A stretch of DNA of 64,000 bases, taken from assembly GCA_046349255.1 (NCBI GenBank), contig JAXMCR010000002.1:620001-684000 (forward strand). Reading direction: 5' to 3'. Below, piece by piece: positions 24,370 through 33,041 of this stretch. The stretch comes from DAIODI01 sp046349255 (GTDB lineage: Bacteria > Pseudomonadota > Alphaproteobacteria > Rhizobiales > Aestuariivirgaceae). Every line of letters starts with the position of its first letter. Positions within the stretch are counted from its first letter, which is position 1. The notes below the pieces were generated by a model. It was not told the origin of the DNA and did not search any database. It saw nothing but the letters and a program-made list of their open reading frames with translations. Position numbers and translations under genes: made by a program.

Positions 24370-26022
24370 ATGAACGCATCGGTCTTGAAGGTTGCCGTCG
24401 TCCTGTCGACGGTGATGACCCTGCTCGGCGCCGCGAGTGCCGCGTACGCGCAGGCCCAGCAGAAGCCGAACATCCTGTTCATCGTGTCGGACGACACCGG
24501 TTATGGCGACCTCGGTCCCTACGGCGGCGGCGTCGGGCGCGGCATGCCGACGCCGAACATCGACAAGCTGGCGAGCGAGGGGATGACGTTCTTCTCGTTC
24601 TACGCCCAGCCGAGCTGTACGCCCGGCCGCGCGGCCATGCAGACGGGCCGCATCCCGAACCGCAGCGGCATGACGACCGTTGCGTTTCAGGGCGAAGGCG
24701 GCGGCCTGCCGCACGCCGAATGGACGCTCGCCTCGGTGCTGAAGCAGGCGGGCTACGGCACCTACTTCACCGGCAAGTGGCACCTCGGCGAGGCCGACTA
24801 CGCGTTGCCGAACGCGCAAGGCTACGACGTGATGAAGTACGTCGGTCTCTACCATCTCAACGCCTACACCTACGCCGACCCCACCTGGTTCCCGGACATG
24901 GACCCGAAGCTCCGGGAAATGTTCGCGAAGGTCACGAAGGGCGCGCTCTCCGGCAAGGCGGGCGAGAAGGCGACCGAGGACTTCAAGATCAACGGCCAGT
25001 ACGTCGACACGCCGGACAAGGGCGTCGTCGGCATTCCGTTCTTCGACGGCTACGTCGAGAAGGCGGCGATCGAGTTCCTCGAAGACGCTGCGAAGAAGCC
25101 TGACCAGCCCTTCTTCATCAACGTGAACTTCATGAAGGTGCACCAGCCGAACCTTCCGGCTCCCGAGTTCGAGCACAAGTCGATGTCGAAATCGAAGTAT
25201 GCCGACTCGGTCGTCGAACTCGACACGCGCATCGGCCGCATCGTGGACAAGCTGCACGACCTCGGCCTCGACAAGAACACGCTGATTTTCTACACGACCG
25301 ACAACGGCGCCTGGCAGGACGTCTATCCGGACGCCGGCTACACGCCGTTCCGCGGCACCAAGGGAACAGTGCGCGAAGGCGGCAACCGCGTGCCGGCGAT
25401 CGCCGTGTGGCCCGGCAAGATCAAGCCCGACACGAAGAACCACGACATCGTCGGCGGCCTCGACCTGATGGCGACCTTCGCCTCCGTCGCCGGGCTGAAG
25501 CTGCCGGAGAAGGATCGCGACGGGCAGCCGATCATCTTCGACAGCTACGACATCACGCCGGTGCTTCTGGGAACTGGTCCCGATCCCCGCACATCGTGGT
25601 TCTACTTCACCGAGAACGAACTCACGCCGGGGGCGGCACGCGTCGGCAACTACAAGGCCGTATTCAACCTGCGCGGTGACGACGGCCAGCCGACGGGCGG
25701 CCTCGCGGTCGACAGCAATCTCGGCTGGAAGGGCGCGGAGAGCTACGTCGCGACGGTTCCGCAGGTGTTCGACCTGTGGGCCGACCCGCAGGAGCGCTAC
25801 GACATCTTCATGAACAACTTTACGGAGCGCACGTGGATCATGGTGACGATCTCCGAGGCCATCAAGGAGCTGATGGCGACCTACGTGAAGTATCCGCCCC
25901 GGCCGTTGCAGAGCGCGAGTTATTCGGGGCCGATCGAGATCTCGAAGTACCAGCAGTTCCAGTGGCTCCGCGATCAGCTCGGCAAGGAAGGCGTGGCGAT
26001 CCCGCTGCCGACGGGCAACTAG
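24370..26022 (+). CDS. Exported arylsulfatase (formylglycine sulfatase)
   Basis: 550 residues with a Sec signal peptide (hydrophobic segment, cut after about SAAYAQA). The periplasmic sulfatase domain has N-terminal PNILFIVSDDTGYGD (metal aspartates), and the maturation motif SCTPGRAAMQTGR with C83 converted to formylglycine by a sulfatase-modifying enzyme. GTYFTGKWHLGE and YTTDNGAWQDVYPD are also present. ATG 24370 has GGGGAGGG just upstream; ATG 24334 is in frame but lacks a site. It hydrolyses sulfate esters; the natural substrate is unknown. A strong hairpin follows at 26049-26079. Confidence 0.92.
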   Translation: MNASVLKVAVVLSTVMTLLGAASAAYAQAQQKPNILFIVSDDTGYGDLGPYGGGVGRGMPTPNIDKLASEGMTFFSFYAQPSCTPGRAAMQTGRIPNRSGMTTVAFQGEGGGLPHAEWTLASVLKQAGYGTYFTGKWHLGEADYALPNAQGYDVMKYVGLYHLNAYTYADPTWFPDMDPKLREMFAKVTKGALSGKAGEKATEDFKINGQYVDTPDKGVVGIPFFDGYVEKAAIEFLEDAAKKPDQPFFINVNFMKVHQPNLPAPEFEHKSMSKSKYADSVVELDTRIGRIVDKLHDLGLDKNTLIFYTTDNGAWQDVYPDAGYTPFRGTKGTVREGGNRVPAIAVWPGKIKPDTKNHDIVGGLDLMATFASVAGLKLPEKDRDGQPIIFDSYDITPVLLGTGPDPRTSWFYFTENELTPGAARVGNYKAVFNLRGDDGQPTGGLAVDSNLGWKGAESYVATVPQVFDLWADPQERYDIFMNNFTERTWIMVTISEAIKELMATYVKYPPRPLQSASYSGPIEISKYQQFQWLRDQLGKEGVAIPLPTGN

Positions 26023-26048
26023 CGCCTTCGGACGCGGTCGATGCAAGT

Positions 26049-26079
26049 GAAGCCCGGCGGCCGGAAGGCCCCGGGCTTC
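26049..26079. terminator. Bidirectional hairpin terminator
   Basis: 9-bp perfect outer stem (26049-26057 with 26071-26079) with an inner GGCC-GGAA-GGCC stem-loop, between the convergent sulfatase and small-protein genes. There is no long T-run. Confidence 0.7.
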
Positions 26080-26092
26080 TCTGCAAAGCGCT

Positions 26093-26260
26093 TCATTTCT
26101 CGACGTAGCGGTGCAGGAACTTGCCGATGGCGGGCAGTGTACGGAAGATCACGGCCACCCCGCGGCGATCGATCAGGACGAAGTGACCGTTGCCTCGGTT
26201 CAACAGGCGGTACCCGCCTGTCTCGGCAGCGCGAACCAGGGCGTCCCATGAAAGGGTCAT
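26093..26260 (-). CDS. Small hypothetical protein (55 aa)
   Basis: Short basic protein: MTLSWDALVRAAETGGYRLL, then FVLIDRRGVAVIFRTLP and GKFLHRYVEK. There is no signal. It looks like a compact alpha/beta domain of the kind found as small rhizobial orphan proteins. It lies 55 bp downstream of a single-domain response regulator on the same strand. Confidence 0.55.
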   Translation of the reverse strand: MTLSWDALVRAAETGGYRLLNRGNGHFVLIDRRGVAVIFRTLPAIGKFLHRYVEK

Positions 26261-26315
26261 CGTAACATCACCACCGTTGGCGGGCTGAAATCCGAGCACG
26301 CGAACACGGGAACAG

Positions 26316-26726
26316 TTACGACGCCGACATGACGTTTGCCGACTGCCTGACGTCAGGAACCCGTGCCGTCGCCTGCACCACCGCCGCAACGACCTCGGCG
26401 CTGCGATAGGGCTTGGCGAAGAACACGGCTTGCGGAAGAGCGGCAACGACTTCGGCGTTGCCCCATGCAGAGGCGATGACGACCGGGATGGCCTCGTTCA
26501 GCAGGCGTTGTGCAATCGCCCCGGCATGACCGTCCGCGAGCTTCAGATCGATGACCGCGGCGTCAAACGACACCGGCGCGGACAATTCCCGCTCCGCGCG
26601 TTCGATCGTCGTCCACGGTCCCACGACCTCGAAGCACGCCTTTTCCAGCGCATCGATCAGATCGAGCGCGATGAGGGGTTCGTTCTCCATCACGAGGACT
26701 TTTGGCCGATGGCCGGCGATTTTCAT
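26316..26726 (-). CDS. Single-domain response regulator (CheY-like receiver)
   Basis: 136 residues, receiver domain only. VLVMENEPLIALDLID at the start gives the acidic pair, D60 in AAVIDLKLADG is the phosphorylation site, and K105 in FFAKPYRSAEV is the conserved lysine. It has the M-E-N-E start common in alphaproteobacterial stand-alone receivers that pair with HWE/HisKA2 kinases. No output domain and no kinase partner are adjacent. The 208-bp gap to the MFS gene holds its promoter. Confidence 0.85.
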   Translation of the reverse strand: MKIAGHRPKVLVMENEPLIALDLIDALEKACFEVVGPWTTIERAERELSAPVSFDAAVIDLKLADGHAGAIAQRLLNEAIPVVIASAWGNAEVVAALPQAVFFAKPYRSAEVVAAVVQATARVPDVRQSANVMSAS

Positions 26727-26934
26727 TTTGAAGGTCTTTCGCGACGCCTTTGGTGCACGACACGGTCGTCTTAGCGGGCTTTGGAGCCGGACCCGTGGAA
26801 CAGGCGTACAGGGGACCACAGAAACAGGGGCAACATTGATCGCTGAAGGTACAATAGCATGGATCGCGGGAAGTTCCGATCATAATAAGCTCAGGCATCT
26901 TTCGCCCGGCGCAAGGATGCTAATTCAAACGACG

Positions 26935-28146
26935 TCATCGCACCGTGCGACCCAGCACGAACGCGGCCGCAGCGATCAGAACGCCCATCAGCCAGAAGAT
27001 CGCCGCGTAGGCGTCCGGCGGATGGTGTCCGGGCGAACCTGGAAACGCGTCCAGCACGAGGCCGGTCGCGACCTGCACGGCGAACACGATCAGCATCGTT
27101 CCAGCCGTGAGGATCGCGGTGATCTGCACGAGCGCATCTTTCGGCACTGCGGTGCGCACCTGCGCCAGCACCACCGGGTAGGAGCCAGTCGCGACGCCGA
27201 CCAGCGCGAGCCACGCGACGAGCGCCGCCAGCGGCATCGGCCAGACTGCGGCGACCGTGAGAAGAAGCGCGACAAGATAGCCGCCGGCGACGGCGAGCCG
27301 GACCGGATGCGGATTGCGTTGCGCGACCGATCCCCAGAAGGCCGCGCTCGCCGCCCACGCGACCGCCATGACCATCAGCGTGAAACCGCGCATGGTCACC
27401 GACATGCCGTAGACGTCGTTGAGCCACGGTCCTCCCCAGAGACCGAGGAGCACGCCGCCGACGGCGGCCGTCATGCCCTGGAACGCAATCGCCGCGATGA
27501 CGACGGGGCGGCGCAGCAGGGCCGCGACCGGGGCATCGGCACGCAGGGTACTGCTCGGCGTCCCCGCATCCGCAGCGCGCGTAACCGCCAGCGCGGCGAG
27601 CAGGGCGACGGCGATCGTCGCGAGACCGCTCCAGGCGAAGTCCGTGCGCCATCCCTCGGCCGTGACGAGGAGCGCGAGCGGCATCGTCGCGACGACCACG
27701 CCCGTGCGTCCGAAGGTCGTCTGCCATCCGGAGAGTTCGGCAAAGCGCGCCTCGCCCGCGATGTCCATGAGAATCTTCAGCGACCCCGCGATCATCGGTG
27801 CGGCCGCGAGCCCCATCAGAACGCGGAAGGCGAACAGGCCGGCAAAGTGTTCGGCGTACGAAAAGCCGTAGAGCGCAAGCGCGAGCAACACGCCGGCGGC
27901 GGGCACGACGACGCGCGGACCGACGGTCGCGAGGAGCCGCGCGGCGGGCATCTGTGCGAGCCCGTAGGCACCGAACAGGGCGCCGGCGAGCAGCGCCGTC
28001 TGCGTGGACTTCACGCCGAGGTCCGCCTCGAGGTCGCCCGCGATCACGCCCAGCGAATTGCGCGCGAACTGGCTCACGAGATAGAGCAGCCCGAGCGCGG
28101 CGAGCGCCGGGCCGACCCGCGGCCGCGATCCGGTTTGCCTCGTCAT
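26935..28146 (-). CDS. MFS transporter
   Basis: 403 residues, about 12 transmembrane helices, no signal peptide. Loop 2-3 reads FGAYGLAQMPAARLLATVGPR and helix 5 region GWQTTFGRTGVVVATMP. A drug/metabolite exporter or importer of the proteobacterial unknown-substrate MFS group. Divergent from the ModE-like regulator (93 bp between starts), so it may be linked to the molybdate genes, although that regulator could simply share the space. Confidence 0.85.
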   Translation of the reverse strand: MTRQTGSRPRVGPALAALGLLYLVSQFARNSLGVIAGDLEADLGVKSTQTALLAGALFGAYGLAQMPAARLLATVGPRVVVPAAGVLLALALYGFSYAEHFAGLFAFRVLMGLAAAPMIAGSLKILMDIAGEARFAELSGWQTTFGRTGVVVATMPLALLVTAEGWRTDFAWSGLATIAVALLAALAVTRAADAGTPSSTLRADAPVAALLRRPVVIAAIAFQGMTAAVGGVLLGLWGGPWLNDVYGMSVTMRGFTLMVMAVAWAASAAFWGSVAQRNPHPVRLAVAGGYLVALLLTVAAVWPMPLAALVAWLALVGVATGSYPVVLAQVRTAVPKDALVQITAILTAGTMLIVFAVQVATGLVLDAFPGSPGHHPPDAYAAIFWLMGVLIAAAAFVLGRTVR

Positions 28147-28239
28147 CGCACCGCCCCCCGCCGTGCTTCGCTGCGAGCCCCCCGCGCCGCTTCGTCGCTG
28201 TAGCCCGTCTCTGCGGTCGATGCTATCAGCGGAAACACC

Positions 28240-28587
28240 ATGGCGCATCTGAGCATCCGCATCGATTTCGGCCCCGACACGCGCGTCGGCCCCGGCAAGA
28301 TCGCGCTCCTCGAGCAGATCGCCGCACACGGCTCGATCTCGGCCGGCGGGCGCGCGCTCAACATGTCCTACCGGCGCGCCTGGGAGCTGATCGAGGAACT
28401 GAACGGCATCTTCGGCCAGCCGGTCGTCGCGCCGAAGACCGGTGGGCGGAAGGGGGGCGGTGCGACGCTCACCGACCTGGGGCTCGCCCTCGTCACGCGC
28501 TACCGGGCGATGGAGCGCGCGGCCGAAGCCGCGACCAGGCCGCACCTCGAGGCGCTGACGCGCGAAATCGCCGAGGGGCGGGAGTAG
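28240..28587 (+). CDS. ModE-like winged-helix regulator (no Mop domain)
   Basis: 115 residues: VGPGKIALLEQIAAHGSISA, then AGGRALNMSYRRAWELIEEL, and TGGRKGGGATLTDLG, the DNA-binding half of ModE. The C-terminal molybdate-binding Mop/TOBE part of full ModE is absent, so it is a one-domain ModE-like protein. Convergent with modC, next to modABC and its ModE-type palindrome at 31249-31270, so control of molybdate uptake is likely. How it would sense molybdate alone is unclear. Confidence 0.85.
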   Translation: MAHLSIRIDFGPDTRVGPGKIALLEQIAAHGSISAGGRALNMSYRRAWELIEELNGIFGQPVVAPKTGGRKGGGATLTDLGLALVTRYRAMERAAEAATRPHLEALTREIAEGRE

Positions 28588-28608
28588 AAAACCGCTATTT
28601 CCGGTGAA

Positions 28609-29730
28609 CTACGACGAGGGCAGCCGACCGGCGCGCTCGTCCTCGCCCGCGAGCGCGGTTGCCGCAACGGAAACCGCCTTCACGATGGCGTAGGCCGGCA
28701 TGCCGGTGGCGAGGTTCAGGGCGGCTGCCGACTGGCGGGTGATGCGCGAAACGATCACCGTTCCGGAGCAGTCGACAGATACCGTTACAACGGCACGTCC
28801 GACATCGGTCAAACCGGTCACAACGCCGCGGAAAACGTTCAACGCGCTGATGTTCTTGGGCACCTTGGTCGCGATCATCACATCGCGCGCGCGGATCAGG
28901 ATTCTAACCGTCCCGCCCACGTCCCCGTGCCGCCCGGTGACCCGCGCCTCGCCCGCCGGGGCGGCAAGCGTCGTCATGTCGAAGGCCTCGTCGTAGGCGG
29001 AAATCCGCATGTCGATCAGCGTCCCGCCCTCCTCCCCGTCACCGGCCGGCAGCAGGTCGAGGCGCTGCAGGACCTCGCCCGCCGCACCGGCGTCGACGGA
29101 TTTCCCGTGCGACAGCACCACCACGTCGCTCGCCAGCCGGACGACCTCCGGCAGGGCATGGCTCACGTACACGATCGGGATCCGCAGTTCGTCCCGCAGC
29201 CGCTCGATATAGGGCAGAATCTCTGCCTTCCGCGGGGCGTCGAGCGAGGCGAGCGGCTCGTCCATCAGGAGGAGGCGGGGCGAGGCGAGCAGCGCCCGGC
29301 CGATCGCCACCCGCTGCTTCTCGCCGCCCGACAGACCCTGCGGCCGCCGCTTCATCAGCGCGCCGATCCCGAGCAGCGCCACGATCTGGTCGCGGTCGGC
29401 GTAGCGGTCGCGGCGGGGCGAGAACCAGCGGCCGTAGGCGAGGTTCTGCTCGACCGTCATGTGCGGGAAGAGCCGCGCATCCTGGAACACGTAGCCGATG
29501 CGGCGGCGGTGCACCGGCACGTCGATGCCGCCCTCGGTGTCGGTCAGCGTGTCGCCGTCGATCACCACCTTGCCGACGTCCGGCCGCAGCAGTCCGGCGA
29601 TCGCGTTGACGACCGACGTCTTGCCCGAGCCCGAGGGTCCGAACAGCGCGGTGAGGCGGCCGCGGCTTTCGAAGGAGACGTCGAGGTTCAGCGCGCCGAG
29701 CTTGTGCCGCACGCAGACGGAGAGGCTCAT
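28609..29730 (-). CDS. modC: Molybdate ABC transporter, ATP-binding protein
   Basis: 373 residues. ATPase domain: Walker A FGPSGSGKTS, signature LSGGEKQRVAIGRALL, Walker B LLLMDEPLASLD and the histidine switch in VYVSHALPE. A C-terminal TOBE/Mop domain follows (residues ~290-360, including NVFRGVVTGLTDVG). ATG 29730 overlaps the modB stop by four bases. Energises molybdate import with ModA and ModB. Confidence 0.93.
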   Translation of the reverse strand: MSLSVCVRHKLGALNLDVSFESRGRLTALFGPSGSGKTSVVNAIAGLLRPDVGKVVIDGDTLTDTEGGIDVPVHRRRIGYVFQDARLFPHMTVEQNLAYGRWFSPRRDRYADRDQIVALLGIGALMKRRPQGLSGGEKQRVAIGRALLASPRLLLMDEPLASLDAPRKAEILPYIERLRDELRIPIVYVSHALPEVVRLASDVVVLSHGKSVDAGAAGEVLQRLDLLPAGDGEEGGTLIDMRISAYDEAFDMTTLAAPAGEARVTGRHGDVGGTVRILIRARDVMIATKVPKNISALNVFRGVVTGLTDVGRAVVTVSVDCSGTVIVSRITRQSAAALNLATGMPAYAIVKAVSVAATALAGEDERAGRLPSS

Positions 29731-30425
29731 GACGCGCCGGTGATGCGGCCCACCCGGCGGGCGAGGAACTCGGACGCCATCAGCGCGCCGACCGAGATCG
29801 CGATCGAAATGAGCGTAAGGCGGAACGCGCCCGCATCGCCGCCCGGCACCTGGGTCAGCACGTAGATCGCGGTTGGCAGGGTCTGCGTCTCGCCCGGGAT
29901 GTTCGACACGAACGTGATCGTCGCCCCGAACTCGCCCATCGCTTTGGCGAAGCAGAGGATCATTCCGGCGAGGATTCCGGGGAGAATCAGCGGCAGCGTG
30001 ACGGTCAGGAACACCCATGGGCGGCTCGCGCCGAGCGTCGCGGCGGCCGCCTCGAGCCGGCGGTCGACGGTCTCGATCGAGAGTCGGATGGCGCGGACCA
30101 TGAACGGGAAGCCCATCACCGCGCAGGCAAGCGCCGCGCCCGTCCAGCGGAACGAGAACACGAGGCCGAAGTGCTGTTCGAGGAACGCGCCGATCGGTCC
30201 GCGCCGGCCGAACGACAGGAGCAGGAGGTATCCCGTGACGACCGGCGGCAGCACGAGCGGCAGGTACACGAGCGCGTTCAGCAGCTCCTTGCCGACGAAG
30301 CGGCCGCGCGCCAGCACCAGCGCGACGATGACCGCGAGCGGCAGGCTTGCGGTCATCGCGACGGTTGCGACCTTGAGGCTGAGGCGGACGGCGCTCCACT
30401 CTTCCGGCGTCAGCGTGAAGTCCAT
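29727..30425 (-). CDS. modB: Molybdate ABC transporter, permease
   Basis: 232 residues, five to six membrane helices. The EAA loop reads LEAAAATLGASRPWVFLTVT, and LPLVLPPVVTGYLLL and FAKAMGEFGATI are ModB-typical. ATG 30425 is one base after the modA stop. Confidence 0.92.
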   Translation of the reverse strand: MDFTLTPEEWSAVRLSLKVATVAMTASLPLAVIVALVLARGRFVGKELLNALVYLPLVLPPVVTGYLLLLSFGRRGPIGAFLEQHFGLVFSFRWTGAALACAVMGFPFMVRAIRLSIETVDRRLEAAAATLGASRPWVFLTVTLPLILPGILAGMILCFAKAMGEFGATITFVSNIPGETQTLPTAIYVLTQVPGGDAGAFRLTLISIAISVGALMASEFLARRVGRITGAS

Positions 30426-30426
30426 G

Positions 30427-31230
30427 TCAGTTGGTTGGTGTCGGTACCTGGAAGCCGTTCTCGCCGAAGATCGCCTGGGCCTGTGGCGAGCGCAGGAAGG
30501 CGAGGTACTTCTGCGCAAGGTCCTTGTCGGCGGCGGCGGCGAGCGCGCCGGCCGGATAGACGATCGGCGGATGGCTCGCGGCGGGGAACGTGGCCAGCAC
30601 CTTCACGGCCTTCTCGGCCTTCGCGTCCGTCGCGTAGACGATGCCGAGCGGGGCCTCGCCGGTCGCGACCAGCTTCAGCGCGGCGCGCGCGTTCTCGGCC
30701 TGCGCGAGCTTGCCCTCGACCGAGGCCCAGACGCCGAGCGAGGTCAGCGCCGCCTTCGCATACTTGCCGAGCGGCACCGACGCGACGTCCGCGGTGGCGA
30801 GGCGTCCGTCACCGAGGAGCTTCGCCAGCGGGAAATCCTTGCCGATCGTCGCCTCTAGGGTGGAGTCCTTCGGCGCGATCAGCACGAGGCTGTTGCCGAG
30901 CAGGTTGAAGTCGCTCCCCTGCGCGACCAGATTCTTTTTCCTGAGGTAGTCCATCCAGTCGAGATCGGCCGAGATGAACACGTCCGCCGGCGCCCCGCCC
31001 TCGATCTGCTTCGCCAGCGCCGAACTCGCCGCATAGGAGACCGTAACCTTCCCCCCGCCATTTTTTTCCCAAGCCAAATTCACCGCATCGAGTGCATTTT
31101 TGAGACTCGCCGCGGCAAAGATCGTGAACGGACGATCTTCCGCATTGGCCGAGGTGATGCTGGTCAGTGACAGCGACACGACAGCGAAGAAGGCGAGCAG
31201 CCAGCGGCTGAACAGGCGGCGATCGAGCAT
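30427..31230 (-). CDS. modA: Molybdate ABC transporter, periplasmic binding protein
   Basis: 267 residues with signal peptide (LLAFFAVVSLSLTSITSANA). Ligand-binding segments are FAAASLKNALDAV and VSYAASSALAKQIEGGAPAD followed by VFISADLDWMD. ATG 31230 lies 18 bp downstream of the ModE-type palindrome. First gene of modABC. Confidence 0.93.
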   Translation of the reverse strand: MLDRRLFSRWLLAFFAVVSLSLTSITSANAEDRPFTIFAAASLKNALDAVNLAWEKNGGGKVTVSYAASSALAKQIEGGAPADVFISADLDWMDYLRKKNLVAQGSDFNLLGNSLVLIAPKDSTLEATIGKDFPLAKLLGDGRLATADVASVPLGKYAKAALTSLGVWASVEGKLAQAENARAALKLVATGEAPLGIVYATDAKAEKAVKVLATFPAASHPPIVYPAGALAAAADKDLAQKYLAFLRSPQAQAIFGENGFQVPTPTN

Positions 31231-31248
31231 CGGCGGAACCCCTGAAGC

Positions 31249-31270
31249 GTTATATCCAGTTGGATATAAC
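31249..31270. promoter_or_regulatory. ModE-type operator
   Basis: Perfect 10-bp palindrome with a 2-bp centre: GTTATATCCA-GT-TGGATATAAC, close to the ModE consensus of inverted TATAT half-sites. It sits between the SulP stop and the modA start, where binding would repress modABC when molybdate is plentiful. Confidence 0.85.
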
Positions 31271-31289
31271 TACAGGAAGCCTAACCGGA

Positions 31290-33023
31290 TCAAGCCGTTT
31301 TCAGTTCGTGCGGGTGCGGCTCACCCCGATGGATCTCGTGCAGCGCGGTCTCGACCGTGCGCTTGTAGTGGACGAGCGGCGGCTTCAGCCCGTGCGAGAA
31401 GAGTTCCTCGCGCATCTGGTGACTCGTGCCGCTGAGCAGCACCTTGATGTCGCGTCGCGCCGCCTTGTGGGCGAGCGCCTCGATCGTGTTGGCCGCCGTC
31501 GAGTCGACGAACGGAACGGCCGAGAAGTCGATCACGAGCGCCCGGTGCGTGTCCGAGATGCGGTCGAGCACCGACCCGATCGAGGACGCCGCGCCGAAGA
31601 AGAACGCGCCCGAGATCCGGTAGACGACGACCTCGGGGTCCATCGCCTGCTCGTCGAACGGTCGCGGGCCGCCGGCATCGTCGGCGACGTCTTCGGTCAC
31701 GAACGGCGCATGGCCTTCGATCGCCGTCGTCTTCGACATCCGGTGGATGAAGAGGACGGAACCCAGGGCGAAACCGACGACGATCGCCTCCGTCAGGTCA
31801 CGGAAGATTGTCAGCCCGAACGTCGCAAGCAGCACCGCCGCGTCGCCGCGCGACGCGCGAATGAGGCGGGCAAAGGCCTGCTTCTCGATCATCGTCCACG
31901 ACACGACAGCGAGCACGCCGGCGAGGCTTGCCAGCGGGATGTAGGCGGCCAAGGGCGCTGCAACGAGGATGAACACCAGCAGGAACACCGAGTGCAGCAT
32001 GCCGGAGAACGGACTCGTCGCGCCGGCTCGAACGTTGGTCGCCGTGCGCGCGATTGTGCCCGTCACGCAGAAGCCGCCGAAGAGGCCCGACATCACATTG
32101 GCGACTCCCTGTCCCACCAGTTCGCAGTTCGAACGATGCCGGCGACCGCTCATGCCGTCGGCGACCGTGGCCGAGAGCAGCGACTCGATCGAGCCGAGCA
32201 ATGCAAAGGAAATCGCCGCCGGCAGCATCTCGATGACGCGCGACGGCGAGAGGTCGGGAAGCGACGGCAACGGCACGGTCTGCGGGATGCCGCCGAACTT
32301 CGTGCCGATGGTCGCGACCGGCAGGTGGAACAGCGCCGTCGCCGCCGCAGCTGCCCCGACCGCAATGAGCATGCCGGGCCAATGCGGCCGAAACGATCGC
32401 AGGCCGACGATCACGAGGATCGTACCGAGCGCCAGAGCGAACGTTGTCGGGTCGAGCGTCGGCAAGGCGTTCCAGAGCGCTGGCAACTTGTCGAGAAGCG
32501 GACCGGGCTCCGGGCCGGACAAGGTCAGGCCGAGGAGATTCGAAATCTGGCTCGAGAAGATGATGACAGCGATGCCGGCCGTGAAGCCGACGGTGACCGG
32601 ATAGGGGATGAACTTGATGTAGGTCCCGAGCTGCAGGAACCCCATCGCGGCGAGCAGCAGGCCCGATAGGATGGTCGCAAGGATCAGCCCGTCCATGCCG
32701 TGCGTGTGTACGGTTGACCACACCAGCACGATGAAGGCGCCGGCCGGACCACCGATCTGGAATCGGCTGCCGCCGAGCGCCGAGACGAAGAAGCCGCCGA
32801 CGATCGCCGTGTAGAGCCCCTGTGCCGGCGTGGCTCCCGACGCAATAGCGATCGCCATCGACAAGGGCAAGGCGACGATCGCCACCGTCAGGCCGGCGAT
32901 TGCATCGGCACGCAGCCGCGACATCGAGTACCCCTCGCGCAGCACGGTGACGAGCTTCGGCGTGAAGAGTTCCGCGAAGGTCGGTTGCGGCGGGGGTGGA
33001 AGTGCGATGCTGCGCTGGTGCAT
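31290..33023 (-). CDS. SulP-family anion permease with STAS domain
   Basis: 577 residues. The membrane part (residues ~35-420) has LTVAIVALPLSMAIAIASG and GGSRFQIGGPAGAFIVLV, SulP signatures. The cytoplasmic STAS domain (from ~470) has ALVIDFSAVPFVDSTAANTI with the conserved serine. Imports sulfate or bicarbonate or another anion. It starts 18 bp after the P1 peptidase stop and ends 20 bp before the ModE box, so transcripts may run into modA. Confidence 0.88.
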   Translation of the reverse strand: MHQRSIALPPPPQPTFAELFTPKLVTVLREGYSMSRLRADAIAGLTVAIVALPLSMAIAIASGATPAQGLYTAIVGGFFVSALGGSRFQIGGPAGAFIVLVWSTVHTHGMDGLILATILSGLLLAAMGFLQLGTYIKFIPYPVTVGFTAGIAVIIFSSQISNLLGLTLSGPEPGPLLDKLPALWNALPTLDPTTFALALGTILVIVGLRSFRPHWPGMLIAVGAAAAATALFHLPVATIGTKFGGIPQTVPLPSLPDLSPSRVIEMLPAAISFALLGSIESLLSATVADGMSGRRHRSNCELVGQGVANVMSGLFGGFCVTGTIARTATNVRAGATSPFSGMLHSVFLLVFILVAAPLAAYIPLASLAGVLAVVSWTMIEKQAFARLIRASRGDAAVLLATFGLTIFRDLTEAIVVGFALGSVLFIHRMSKTTAIEGHAPFVTEDVADDAGGPRPFDEQAMDPEVVVYRISGAFFFGAASSIGSVLDRISDTHRALVIDFSAVPFVDSTAANTIEALAHKAARRDIKVLLSGTSHQMREELFSHGLKPPLVHYKRTVETALHEIHRGEPHPHELKTA

Positions 33024-33041
33024 TTGCGTTTTCTGTTGTGA

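Noticed and set aside
24226..26046. 606-codon minus-strand frame opposite the sulfatase
   Set aside because: Antisense shadow; no recognisable family and the plus strand has a signal peptide and the sulfatase motif.
26840..26934. GGAAC near the response-regulator promoter as an EcfG site
   Set aside because: On the minus strand GGAAC is present, but no CGTT at 15-19 bp; only TTG follows.
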